Assembly: GCF_014905175.1 (NCBI RefSeq)
Contig: NC_057792.1
Span: 5,518,001-5,582,000 of the forward strand
Direction: 5' to 3'
Origin: Aphidius gifuensis
Taxonomy: Eukaryota; Arthropoda; Insecta; Hymenoptera; Braconidae
Length of the DNA stretch: 64,000 nucleotides
The notes beneath the pieces were generated by a model, which had not been told where the DNA came from, did no database searches, and saw nothing but the letters and a program-made list of their open reading frames with translations. A program made the position numbers and the translations under genes. Positions 23,232 through 36,720 of this stretch are shown here, piece after piece; the first letter of the stretch is position 1; each line of letters opens with the position of its first letter.

Positions 23232-26200
23232 TTATGAAGATGCTGACTGTGTATTTGTTGTCGTTGTTGTTGTTGTTGGTGTTGTTGTTATAACATAAAT
23301 ATCAAATTTATCACTAGATGATTTATCAACAAGATCACTATAATTAATTGAATCATATGGTGGTGGTGCAAATAGATGATATGGTGGTGGTGGTGTTTCA
23401 CTGATATTTGTGTTATTTTGCTGTTGATTATCATCACATCTTTGATCACATGATGATCCAATTGGTCTTGCATTTTTTCTACAACACCATTCAGAACAAC
23501 TGACTATTAAAAAAAATGTTACAAGACCACCAAATGAACCAATATACCACACAATTGACCATGGATCTAGTGGACTTTGATTATCCATTCCACCTGAAAA
23601 TTTTAATACAAATAAATTAGTTATATATTCTAATCAATTTATTATCTCAAATTAATATTTGTTATTTTTATTATTCATCATAACCTTGGTAACTTGAATT
23701 TTCTTTGTTTCTTTTTTTTATTTATTAAGAAAAAATAATAGAAAATTATATAGGTATATTTTTGAATAAATTTTTACGAAGATGTTTAGCAAGTTTTTCA
23801 GTCAAACAAATATAAGCTTGTTTTTTAAAATCAACATTTATTTTAGTACATTAGTGAGGAAAAAAAAAAAAAACTTATTAAATAAATCAATAAAAAATTT
23901 AAATAAGTAAATGCAATATGTCAAGAAAAAAAAATATTATTAACATGAAATAGTGAAAAAAAAAAAAAAAAATCATTGTTTGTCTAAATTGCAATGATAG
24001 AATGACTATTTTTATAAATAAAATTTTTTTTATTTTCCATTATTGACATTTTTCATGCAATACTCAAATATTCACGTATTTATTTATCTTCTCTTTTTAT
24101 AAATTAAAAAAAAAAAAAAACTGTGTGTATGAATTTATTCTGAAGCAACTTTTTTTATTTATCATTTTAAAAATAACTTTATAAAGTTTAACTAAAACCA
24201 GTTGCTGCATATAGCTTCTCAATATATTTCGAATAAAATATAAGAGAAAAATAAATAAAATAACCAGTTTTTTTTTTCAGAATTTTATAAATATTTTTGC
24301 AAATAAATTAATAATTAAAATGAAAAAAAAATATCAATAAATTTATTTCCTGTTTAACTTTTAAAATATTTACAATTTAACAACAATTATTTCATCATTT
24401 ATATTATTTTTTTTTTTCTATTCAATTTAACTTTATCTCAAGTTCAGTTTTAAATTATTTAATTATTTCAAGCACATGTAAAAGAGTGTAAAAAAAACCT
24501 TGAAAATTGATTAATTATTTCAACTAATTTTGTTATAAATTAAAGAAAAAAAAAAGAAGAAAAATTATATAAAGTAATTGAGATATTAGTATTTAAAATT
24601 GTTAATTTTTTTTTTAGTTAATAAAATTTATGAGATCATTAAAATTACCTAAATCATTATGTTTTTTTTTACCTCCATGAACAATATTTTTATCACCAAG
24701 TTCAGATTCAAACTCAATGACATACATTGTTTGTCCATCATCGTTTGAATGATCATCAATTATTTCCGATTCATTGATATTTTTATTATTATTATCATCA
24801 ATATTTTGCATCACCTCATTACTGCTTATACTTGTCGATACTTTCTCATTGATATCACTGATATCGTAGTTTTTTGGACCGTGTAAATAATCTGAAAAAA
24901 ATAAAATTAAATTATCTCTTTTTTAATATGAAAAACAACAAGAATAATCTATTGTTATTTATTATTTTTTTTAATCATTTAATGACGATTATGTAATATT
25001 TTTTTTACAAGAAATTTACATTACTCATTATTCTTAAAATCCAATCAACTTTAAATAATTTTTTTTTTTTTTTAATTTTCCAATCATTTATTTCTAATGG
25101 TACTATTAAAAATTAATAAAATTATTCTTTTATTTATATAAACTTGTTTTTTATTCAACGATAATTATCAGTATGATTTTTTTAAAAAAAGTTTAATGAT
25201 TAAAAAAATATTTACACGTATTTTTAAGTTGAAAAAAAAATTATGAAAATTTTATTATAATTATTAATGAGATATTTTTGGATCATTTATTGATGACGTA
25301 TTTTATTTGTCAATTGAAATACCCCCCTACAGAGTCATCAATTGAAATAAATTAAAAATATTTTTTTTTTTTTTAAATAAATATATATAGTGACATTTTT
25401 CATTAAAAGATCAAATATGATTTTTAAAATAATCACGTGATTATAAATAAATGCGAGTAAAATTATATTAATTTTTTTTTTTGTTTTATAAGGAAAATAT
25501 AATAATGAAAAATATTGATTGATAGTCTTACATTGTCGTATCCGTTTTAACGTCATTGTTTATGAATAACAATTGTTTAATATTTAAAAACATACTGTGT
25601 ATTTAAAAAACTACTATTTGCATACTATTTTTTGAAAAAAAAAAAAAAAATTTTAAATGCATCTCTTTTATATTTACCATGCAACAAGTCGATTAAATGT
25701 TTTTTTATTTTTAAATTCTTTAATCAATTTTTTTTTATTCCATTGCAATACGCAATTTATTTACACGTGTGTATATTTTATTTACTCAGCTTGTTAATAT
25801 TTATAATCATTATAATAATATATATATAATTTTTTTTTTTTTCTTTAATCAATCCGGTAAAATAATAATTTTTTAATATTTTTTTTTATTATCTATCACG
25901 CATACGATATCATTGTTTTTTGTTCTTTAATTTTTGTACTTAAGAATTTTTTTGTTTTCATAAATATGATATCTTTTTGATGAAATTTTTTACAAGAATT
26001 TTATATATTTTTTAAAGATAATAGTTAATAAATAATTATTGTTTTATGAATTTTATAAAAAATTCTTTAAAAGTTTATAAAACTTTTATATATATTTTTC
26101 GTTAACTTTTATCAAAGGTTTTCTAAGAAAAAAAACTTTGATAAAAAATTCATAAAAAACATTTAAACGGAAGCAAAAGTATTTAATTTTTTTTTTTTAT

Positions 26201-28756
26201 CTTTTGTACACTAGGATATTTATGTTTAATCTTTATACTCAACGATGATGGTTAATATTATTTTTATATTCCAAGACATTATTTTTAAATTTTCATTTTA
26301 TCATGAATGCTTAATAGCAAAGTATAATGACAAGTTTATATATTTTTTTTTAACAATAAAAAAATTGTTTTATCGTCTGAATATTATTTTTAAATCAAAA
26401 AGTATTTTTTTTTTTACGTAAAATTGCAAATTTAAATTTATTATTGAATATATTTTGTGGTTTTTATTTTTTTTTTAAATTGACCTACTATTTTTTTTTT
26501 TATTGCAATTTACAAAATCTTATTTTTAATTTATTATCTTTTAAATTTTTGGGGTTAAAATTAAAATATATTTATGGTAATGAGTTAAATTTTTAATTTA
26601 CATAAAAAAAATGTTTATTTTTTGCTTTATTACATTTAAATTAAATTACTTTTTTTTAAAAGAATTTTTGTAAATATAAAAATATTATTTTAGGCCAAGT
26701 GCCAAAGGCAATTTATTGATTTTATTATTCATATAATGTCTAATATTTTATATTTATAACAATATTTTATTATTATTTTTATTTTTATTTAAATTATCCA
26801 TAATTTATCTTTAAAATTTTCATAATTTTCGATGAATAATGCGTTTAATTTGAACGAGAAAAAATCGAATAATTCAACTATTTTCTTATCGTAAAAATCA
26901 AGTAATATTAGTTGTTAATCTAATAAATTAATAAATCATTTCAAAAAACATATTTAAAAAGTTCTTTTAGGCTTTTGTTTTTACAATTTTAAATTTATAG
27001 TTGGATAAAATTGAAATATTAATTTATTTCTCAATTTATTTAGAGAGTATATAATAAATTTCAAAAAAACACAGATAGTTGATGCCCTTGAAGTTGAGAG
27101 TACATAGAGTATATATAGTTCTTTGTGTTTAAATACACATGTGGCAAAAGAAAAAAGTGGTTCAAAGACTTTGCTCAGTACAAAAGTTTAAAAAATAAAA
27201 AAAAATATGATAATAAAAATAAAAAAAAATGAGGATGAACAAAAAAATATGAAGAAGAAAAATGAGTGTCGATGTTTGTGTGTCATAAAGGTGCCAGGTG
27301 TCACAAGTAAAATGACACAAAAGTATCTAACAATAAATATTATTTTAAAATATATGAGTCAATGAAAAAATAAAAAAAATTAAACTTTATATTTTTTTAT
27401 AAATATTGCTTATATTTGACATTGAAAATGAAATTTATAAAATTAAGCAAAACCTAATTATATATTTCATTTTTATATTCTAATTATTGACCTTAAGAAA
27501 TTTTTTTTTTTTTCTAAAATTACAAATATACAATGCTTACTTGGCAAATATTCTCAATAATCAAATTTTTTTTTTATTTTTTAAATTTTCAATTGTAACC
27601 GCAGAAAAAAAAATATAAAAAAACAGTGAAATAAGTGACCTACATTAAAAACACTTTTGTTTGGCTTAATGCCAATTTTGAAATTTGTAGAAAAAAAAAT
27701 TTTATTGTTGATGGATAAAATTTAGTAATTGAATTGAATAAATCAATTAATACACATAATAGAAAAATAAAAAAAAAAAAATACATACACTTGTTAAATT
27801 AAATTTTCAGTTGAAAATGTAAAAATTAAATTAAAAAAAATTTTTTTTTCTATATTAAGATATAGTTTTAATATAATTTTTCTATTTATTATCAGTTATT
27901 CTATTTTTAGCCCAATATTTGTCCACAATATCACGTATTGCTGATAAAAAAAAAAAAGCTGATAAAATTTGCTCAAAATATCAATATCATATTTATTTAT
28001 ATTAATTAATTAAATTTTTTTTTTATTATTTTTCATCGTCTCTTATCAGAACAATGACGTTATCACGATTAAACCTGTTTGATAATTTAAAAAATGCAAA
28101 ATATTATTCGAATTTGATGTAATTATATAAAAAAAAAAAAAAAGGAAAAAAATTAAAATTATTCATTACAAGTTTATAATGAATTGTCATGAATTATTAT
28201 GCATCAGAAATAATAGTAATTAAAAGAAGAAGAATTATATTTTAATAATAATTAAAAAATCATTATTAAAAATCAGATAAATATTTAAATTCATTAAATT
28301 ATGATTTATTTAAAGTTTATATATGTGATTGTTGAATTTTTAAAAGAAGGTCATTTTGTAATCACTATAATCAAACACAATGATTATTTTTTCTTTTATT
28401 TTTTATTGTATTATAATGTCATAATTATGATATTTCATCAACTAATATTTTTGCCTTTTTTGTACACTGAATGAACACACCTTTCATTGTTCAAGATCAA
28501 AAAAAAAAAAAAATGTATATTAAAAAAAAAAGGAAATTAAGAATAAGACATGCGACACAATTTAAATAGTTATACAATTTTTTAACTTGAATTTTTCTTT
28601 TGAATAATTATATACTTTTTTAATATTATTATACACTTGATATTTATTTTTAAATCAGTTGAAAAATATCTTACCTGGACTAGGTACTGTAAAAATAGCT
28701 GTTGCGGTCGTAATGAAGGTCAAAAATAACAGCCCCAATACCGCCAAAATAAACAT
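23232..28756 (-). CDS. unrecognised type I membrane protein with two PPxY motifs
   Basis: Three exons, 28675-28756, 24649-24891 and 23232-23593, join in frame to 228 residues. Exon 1 encodes a signal peptide (MFILAVLGLLFLTFITT, cut near TATA|IF). Exon 2 is an acidic, Asn/Asp-rich extracellular part. Exon 3 holds one membrane span at about residues 122-141, then a cysteine pair (SEWCCRK) and a tail with PPPPY (176-180) and PPPY (185-188), ligands for WW domains such as those of NEDD4-family ubiquitin ligases. It ends in a Thr run. The layout recalls small PPxY adaptors such as WBP1/VOPP1-type or Commissureless-type proteins, but I cannot assign a family. The first intron is 3.8 kb. The stop and all joins are clean. 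Confidence 0.7.
24892..28674. other. large first intron of the PPxY membrane protein gene
   Basis: About 3.8 kb of very AT-rich sequence with no confident exon. A small perfect hairpin arm pair occurs at 26107-26117 and 26136-26146. A mildly G+C-richer block at about 27080-27310 (TTCAAAGACTTTGCTCAG) may be regulatory. Confidence 0.45.
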
Positions 28757-31616
28757 TTTTTTAAATATGATATAATTTTTTTAACAATAAAAAAAAAAAA
28801 AAATTAAAAATATTGTTAAATATATAAACAAACAACAATTTTAACTATAAAGAAAATTATTTATTTATTGTTTTTTTTTTCTATTCAAGATTTTTCAGTT
28901 GCACTCCACATAATCACTGTCATTTTTGTTGTTTTTTTTTTTTTTTGTTTATCATAAAATAATAGCAAATTTAATTCATAAAAAGTTTCACTTAATTAAA
29001 ATTACCATCACAATTATATTCACTATATAAATTTTAATGTAATTTTTTTAAAATTTCTGTAAAATAATAATTTAAAAATTTTATTTTTATTGATAAATTC
29101 CTTTTTTTAAATATATTTATTAGTTTATATATTTTATATGATATGATTTTATCAATATATAATATTTTTATATATATTATTATTTAAGTAAATAGGATGC
29201 GACTTGTCAGCTAGTTTGCCAGCGGTAAACTGGTTGTATTTCGTACCTTTCGCATCGTAATATACATATAAAGTCAAGAGAAACGAGATAAGCCAAGACT
29301 ATACATATATATATATCAAAGTAGTCATACAAGCAATATTCACTTACCCCCCACTCATCCCCTTATCTAACATCTCATACATATATATATATCTTTTTTT
29401 TTCTTTTTTTTTTTTTCATCGAGACATTAAATGAAATAAACACATATTGGCGCCATCGTTTATTTAAAATTATCACATTTAAATTGATTCAAAATTTAAT
29501 AAATAAATAAATAAATAATAATAATAAATTTTAGTTAATATTCAATGATTAATTGAATAAATATTTTGATTTTTTACAACTGATAACAACAAACTAAAAT
29601 CGCATTCAAAAAAATAATAAGAAAAAAAAATCTAGGTCATGTATCTTGACATTTTTTTATTTTTCGTTTTTCTCTTAAAAAAATCAATTTTTGGTTGTTT
29701 TTTAAATAATATTTATTTTAAAAAAAGTTAAAACAACTGTTATATATATGGTTTTTGAATTTTTTTATAAGATACATGAATTATTATTTTTTTAATGGAA
29801 AAATTATGCTATTTGGGTGGAAAAAAAATCATATTTTGTCAATTGAATTGTTGTTTGTTGTTGTGTGGAAGTTTGTTGTGTTAACATTTGAAATTTATGG
29901 CTTTAAATTACTCTGCTTTTGAGGTTTTTGAATGAACAAAGATGAAGATATTATTGAGTTAAAGTAAATTTCGAATGACTAATTTAATTTTTATGTCAAA
30001 GAAAATTTGAATTTTGTAGCTTGATGTTTGGCTATGATTTTAGTTTCAGTTGATTTTGTTTAATCAAATATTTATGATATATATTTTAATTATCGAAATA
30101 TTTGTATATTATCTATTTATTTATTCGTTTTTTGCTATGTACGTGATTTTTAACACGTATACGTAATATTTTTTGATATTTTTTTATCGCCCCTTCACTT
30201 TCATGGTAATCAAGTAATTCACGCTTAATTTACACGTCCAAAATTAGATTATTTTTTAACTCTTATCCTTTTTTTTTTTTAACTACTGTTTTTTTTCCAT
30301 TTTTTTTTAAAATTAAGTTTTTTTCCAAGTTATATCATAGACGTAAAATATATATATTTGTTTAAATATTTATTTTATATATTTTTATCTTTGTCGAGAT
30401 AGTATGTTATTTAAAAAATAAATAAATATTATTTTTATTTTTAATATTAATTGTTTCTTTGGTTGAATAACGTCATACACATTTTTAATCAAAAATACGG
30501 AAAATATAATGTCTTTTATTTGATAATTATTATTATCATTAACAACGTGTGGCGTCAAGGTAAATGACACTTTTTTTTTTTTTTATAAATTTCATTGAAA
30601 TTAAATGTTTCATATTTATTTATAGACAATATACTTTTTTAATAATGCCATTTAAATAAGAAATATAAATTTATATTTTTTTTATCTTAAATACAAGAAA
30701 ACACGTGTTGTTTAATTTTTAAATCAGATAATATTTTTTATTAATTAATATAAAATAGTTGAATAAAAATTCATCAAGGTTCTAATGTTGAAGGAATTTC
30801 CGTTTTCGATTCTTTTTAACTCGTAATCATATATAATAATTATAGAAAAAATAAAAGATAACTATTTTTTAAATATATTTGTTTATTTATTATATAATTT
30901 TATTAACAAAAACATACAAACATAATAATTCCTGGTAGTTTAACTATTTAAAATTAAAAAAACAAAAAATTAATATTTCTTAATTGAGAGTTGTTGTTGT
31001 TGCTGTTTTTTTTTTTTTTAATTTTTTTTGTTTTATTTAAATATATATATATTAATTCATCTATAGTGTAAAACGTCCATATTTCCTCTATATAATATTT
31101 TTTGACATAAAATTAATAATCATTTTGTAATGAAGTGGTATATATTTTTTATTTTCAATTTTTATTAATTAAGCATTCTTATTTCCTCTTTAATATTATT
31201 ACTTCATCAATATATTAATTTATGATTTTAATGAAATTATTATATTAATTGTAAATAATTTTATCATAAAAATTACGTAGTTTTATTATTTTCAGCTAAT
31301 TTTTATTTTCGCTGTAATCTTAATTGTATCAAAAATTGTTTTTTTTTTTTTATTTAAATTATCGTTGCGTCTTTGGTTATTTTCAGAATTAATTTATTTA
31401 AACAATTCCTTTATTAAATTTTAGCTTTAAATATCAAAAAAAAAAAAAAAGTAAAAATTAATATTGCTGTTTTTCTATCTCTCAAAAAAATTTCACAACA
31501 TTTAATAAAAAATTTGAGCTTAATAAAATTAAAATGATATGATTTAATAATTAAAATTATTGATAAATATATTTAACATAATAATTAACAATATTTAAAA
31601 CAAAAATTCATTACAA
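28757..31616. other. upstream region of the PPxY gene and 3' spacer of the IPP-like gene
   Basis: Promoter-like sequence lies at 29190-29460: a G+C-richer patch (CTAGTTTGCCAGCGGTAAAC) and a TTGGCGCCATCG site of CTCF/YY1 type at 29447-29458. The remainder is AT-rich with poly-T tracts and no visible gene. Confidence 0.4.
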
Positions 31617-33929
31617 TCAAAATGGTGCAATAATTGCAGCAGCTTCACCTCTTGATGTTGGTAATGATGCACATTCAGTCCATTTATTTGATGATGGATC
31701 ATATGATTCAACAGTTGATATTGTAATTTGTGTTCTATAAAAATTAATTTCTCTACTTTGATCACCACCAATGACATATAGTCTACCATCAGCAGCAGCA
31801 ACTGCTGGATAACTTCTTCCCATGCACATTGGTGCAACAGCTGTCCATTTATTTTTATCAAATGAATATCTTTCAACTGATGTTAAAACTTCTTGATTTT
31901 TATTCATACCACCAACAACATAAATAAAACCATCAAGTATTGTTATACCCATTTGTGATCTTGGTGTTAACATTGGTGATAAATTTAACCATTCACCAGT
32001 TATTGGATTATAACTCATAACATCTTGACGATGTCTACTATCATGTGTACAACCACCAACAACATATATTAAACCATCATATGCAACAACACCCATTGAA
32101 AATCTTGGTTCAGGTAAATCACCATGTATTGTCCATTTATTAATTTTTGGATTATATATTTCAATTGAACCACCAATATCTTCACCAATCCAACCACCAA
32201 ATGCATATAAATAATTATCCAATGAACATAAACCAAATTCACAACGTGGCTCAATCATACATGATATTGAATTCCATATATTATCACGTGGATCATAACA
32301 TTCACCATTTGCAATAATACATGATTCTAATTCACCACCAACAACATATACTTTACCATCAAGTAATGCAACACCTGGTAATATTCTACCAATACCAATT
32401 GGTGCAACTTCACTCCATTTACCAGTAAATGTATCATATTTTTCAATTGTTTCATATGTTAATTCAGCATCACGTGCCCAACCATCAACAGTATGTTCAC
32501 GTTTTGAACCACCAATAACTAATATATTTTTTTTAGCACATAAACGTGGTTGTACACGTAATGATACTAAACAACCTTTATTTGTTGTTAAATCTTTTTG
32601 TATTGAACGTAATGCAATTATTAATGATGAATCTTTACATGTTTGAATTATTTGATCAAGACGTGTTAATGAACATAAACGTAAACGTATATGACTTAAA
32701 ATTTCAAATACATAACAACGACGTGATGGTATATCATGTGTTATCCAATTGTATGCTGCTTGAAATACCTGTGTGTTTATAATTAATTAATCATTAATTG
32801 TTTTTTATCAATTTTTTATTCTTTTATTTTATTACCTGAAATTCAGTATCAATATGAATATATTCACTACCAAGAAAATGTATAAGATAATCTTTTGGTA
32901 AATCAAGAAATTCTTCTTCTTGTGATATTTGAGGAAAATTAACTTGTATAAAACGTAGGGCAGTTTCCATTAAATCAATACGATTATGAGCTTCAGCAAA
33001 TCTAATAATTACCAAAAAAAAAAAAAAACAATATTATTATTAATTTATTTAATAATTGTTTAATAATAATTATTTACCTATAAATTCCAAGTGCATTTGA
33101 ATAATGTAATTGTTGTTTTAAATAATCAATACAACCAGTAACAATATCATCAATTTCAAGCATATCAGCAGCAGCAAATAATTCTTGTACATTATCTTGT
33201 GTTATATCAACATTACCAGTATAAATAAAATCAATAATAATATTTAATATATAATATGATATTGAATGTATTTCAACTAATTCTTGTTGTTCTTCAACAA
33301 GACCACCAGTAAACATTGCATTAAAATATGCACAACCAGCAGCAAGTACTGATCTATGTGCACGTATTATACAATTATCAGCAATTAATCCAACATCACT
33401 AAATTGTTTATTTAATCTTTGTTTATTTAAATTTTTTAATAATTTTGGTGCATATTGTCCAACAGCATATACTGTACTTGTTGTTGTTGTTGTTGTTTCA
33501 TTTGTTGTTATTGTTTTATTATTATCATTTATTGGTGATGATGCAAAACCCATTTTGTTGTTATTATTACCACTTTTTAGTGGTTGTATTGAACCATCAG
33601 CCATGAAACCATCTAATTGACCTTTGTCTACTGCACCTTTTTTAATAATAATTTTATATTATTAACATTTACATTAATTATATATTATATAAAAAAGTAA
33701 ATTATTCATAAATATATTCATGATTATTTAAACGAAATAATTACTTGATGAGTCAAAATGACGTCAATAATTTCAGTGTCATTTTAATCATGTTATATTA
33801 ATTAATTATAATTAAATTATAAATTAATGATTATTATTATTATTATTATTTTTACTTACGACATATACGTGAAAGAACTTTGTAGACACTGTGAAATGAT
33901 TTTGTATTATTTTTACCCTTTAAACGCAT
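31617..33929 (-). CDS. IPP: BTB-BACK-Kelch protein, actin-binding protein IPP-like
   Basis: Kelch-family protein; relatives bind actin or act as substrate adaptors for CUL3 ubiquitin ligases. Four exons, 33860-33929, 33078-33636, 32836-33001 and 31617-32768, join to 648 residues; human IPP has 584. An N-terminal extension with Asn and Thr runs is followed by the BTB domain at about 96-202 (FSDVGLIADN, AHRSVLAAG, FIYTGNV), the BACK domain (NALGIYRFAEAHN onward), and six Kelch repeats with the GG doublets and spaced Tyr/Trp, for example YAFGGW, YVVGG and YVIGG. The match to IPP is best around FIYTG, NVQELFAAADML and LGGW-type blades. A second in-frame ATG at residue 35 is an alternative start. 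Assignment within the Kelch family is less sure than the family itself. Confidence 0.85.
33769..33776. promoter_or_regulatory. palindromic CRE-type site in the IPP-like gene first intron
   Basis: TGACGTCA, the full cAMP-response-element palindrome, lies between the first and second coding exons. The same octamer occurs in the PPIL2 promoter at 5772-5779. Confidence 0.4.
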
Positions 33930-34400
33930 AACTAACACTTCATTTCACTTAATTTTAATTTAATTTTTATATATTTATTATTATTATTTAATATATATTA
34001 TTAATAATAATCATTTCTAGGTGTATACACATAAAACTCCACCCAAGTCAATAATAAATATTGATAATTTTATTTTGTTTTTATTGATGAATTTCAAGAC
34101 ATGTTTAATTGATTTTTTTCGATAATTTTTTATTACTATTGATTTAATGTTGTGTTAATAAAAATAATTATCAAATAAATAATCAATTTTTTTTTTTTCT
34201 ACTGTGTTATGATGGATAAATTTTTTTTGACATATGTTGGATTGACCATCGTGAAGTTGGAAACAAAATTGTTGTTATTATTATTTTTTGTTAGTTGTCT
34301 TTTTTACCGACAACCAATATGGCTGCCGTTAGATGACTCAGTTTTTCATTTTTGTGACGCGGTGAAATTGTAGATTCAAGAGCTCCGATATTTACCTTAT
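33930..34400. promoter_or_regulatory. bidirectional promoter between the IPP-like gene and locus 2
   Basis: The IPP-like gene runs left and a spliced locus runs right. The G+C-richer centre at 34305-34395 has AATATGGCTGCCG (34316-34328, YY1/Pho type), an adjacent TGACTCA AP-1-type site and GTGACGCGG. Transcription starts cannot be placed exactly. Confidence 0.45.
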
Positions 34401-36720
34401 TTTTACCTGTTTTATGTGTTGATTTAATTGACAATTATTATGTATTTTAATTGAGAAAATTACGGGGAATAAATTGTGTATAAATTTGTTGGTCGATGAA
34501 TGTTATTTTTCGTTTAATAAGTGGATATCGAAATTGTCAAATGCCGGATAAAAATTCAACAAAAAAAGACAAATTTACGTGGTGTAAATAGAATAATGGT
34601 TCGTAAATATTGTTTGTTATGGATTATAAACATTTTTTATAATAATAATTGATTAATTTCGTTGTTAATAATTAAATTAATAACGAAAGAATAATATACA
34701 TATTTGAGGTTAGGTTGACCGGTGTAATTAATTGATTGAATGAATTTACAAATTAAAAATATGTTTTGCAATTTCAAAATACAATAAAATTGTGAATAAC
34801 AGTGATTAATTTATTAATTATTATTTATTGTTACAGATATCAACAAGTGGAGTCATGAAATTTTTGGAAAATGTGACTGGAAATGTCTTGGTTTCTATAA
34901 TCATGGAATATTGGTAATTATAATTATTTATTTCAACCAAATTTTTTTATTTATTTATGATGTTTTGTTAATACCTGTGTTTGATGAAATTTATAGGCCT
35001 CAGATGTCTCCAAGATAATTAAAAAATTATTGATATCTTTGATGAATTAAAATGAGTTTTGGTCAAGTCAATATGAGCTGACAATTTACTAAAATACTGT
35101 TGTTAAAACCGAGACTAAGACAAACATTTAACATGATGTACCATCATTGGAGTGTCTCAAAAATTATTAAATTAATAAAAGAACCAAATATTTAATTTAA
35201 TTTATAAATAATTGTGGTTCCTTGAAAAGAAACTAGAAAATATGACGATGCTGGTGACAGTGATAAAAGGTACATTGTTTTTCCTTTTTTTTTTATGACA
35301 AACTATTTAAAAAATTAATTAAACTTTTAAATCATTAAATATATTTAGTATAATATATTTTTCAAATCACTTGTTGAATGTTTCTGTAGCTGCAATCTTT
35401 CAAGATTTTATTTTTATAAAAATAATTCTCCTGTGAAAACGTATCAGTAAATATCATTTTAAATTTGTCTGGCAATTAGAGACTGGTTCCAACTATTCTC
35501 CAAAAAATTATCGTCGTGGGCAAGCATTATTTTTAATAATATAACTCTATATAATACAATCCCTATTTTACATTTTTTTTTTTTGTCAAATTAACACTTG
35601 CATAAATAGGTATAAAAAGAGAAAAACAATTTTTAAAAAACGTATAAAAGTTGAGGTCGTTTTATTAGTGGTTGATGATAATACAGTAAGCTCCAACTCA
35701 AAATGATTTAAAAAATAATAATCTACTTGGTTTGTTTTATAAATTAAATATAACTAATATAATTTTGTTTTAATTTTTGTTGCAGATAGTGTAAAAGTGC
35801 GTGTGTGTTTAAGTATAAAAAACAGTGTTAACAGTGTCAGCGATAATAGTGGCTGCTTGCTAAATCTATTGGACTCCAGATGAATCTAAATTATTCTAAT
35901 CACTTGGGTCTACCTGTAAACATCTACAAAGCTGTAAAAGGTAAGTCATTTGTCCATTTAAAAATATTTCATATTTTCATGATGTTCATGGTTCTAATAA
36001 TGTTAATGTTTTAAAAAAACACTTTAACATAATAAATTCTAAAAGCTACAAAATTTAATTTCAATTATTTTTATAATTAAAATTAAAATATACTACGCGC
36101 GTTGCACTTTCCTCATTATCATTTATAATTTACGTCAACCCATTTTTAGCATAAGTAATCAATGACAATTTTTTTCATTCAACTTATCAACTACTTAATA
36201 ATTATTTACATTTTCCATATTTTTTATTCATGAATTACTGTTTAAAGCACAATATCAAATATCAAATTCATTTTTTTTTCCATCTTGACAACAACAGCTG
36301 CGACTAATTAATTTCTCATTAAAATATTAATTAAATATATATCATTCTCGTTTAATTTTCAATAATTATTCCTCACATTTATAATAAAATTCATCAAAAA
36401 AAAAAATATAATAATAAATTATAAAAATAACATGCCTTGTCATTGAGGGAAAAGAAAAAACGATGAACTTGGCAAAAGCAGGGCAAAGTTTTTTTTTTTT
36501 TTTCTTTCCAATTGGTTTCATATATAAAAAGAAAAAAAATTATTTCTTATTGATCGTCGTTTCAGGGTATTTGTGGGCTCGTGGATAACAATGCCGCAAC
36601 AATTTGCCTAGGCATTGAGTTACCATGACCACATTGTGTTTTGTATTGTCGATGTGTTGGTGATGCCCCATGGACTTTTACAACATTACTCTATTAATTC
36701 ACATTGACATTATATAATAA
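34400..36720 (+). ncRNA. spliced low-coding locus 2, related to the 6-8 kb locus
   Basis: Exon-like blocks with usable splice borders: a first exon ending at 34602 (GGTTC|GTAAAT), 34837-34913, about 34997-35269, 35786-35940 (donor GTAAGT) and a last block starting at 36566 after TTTCAG. No frame stays open across them beyond a few tens of codons. The exon end at 35911-35940 (CTACCTGTAAACATCT) closely resembles 7247-7294 in locus 1, and the intronic motif at 35673-35700 resembles 6986-7013. Possible identities are a snoRNA or other small-RNA host, or a long non-coding RNA. The start is approximate. Confidence 0.4.
36566..36710 (+). other. G+C-richer block, likely last exon of locus 2
   Basis: This block follows a good acceptor (CGTTTCAG) and stands out in base composition. 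It contains the perfect 10-bp palindrome TGCCTAGGCA near 36607-36616. The only ATG frame on the plus strand stops after six codons. Confidence 0.35.

Noticed and set aside
31595..31876. Alternative minus-strand frame over the Kelch repeats
   Set aside because: Shadow of the IPP-like exon; the Kelch frame is clearly the real one. The plus-strand frame 32546-32782 is likewise a shadow.
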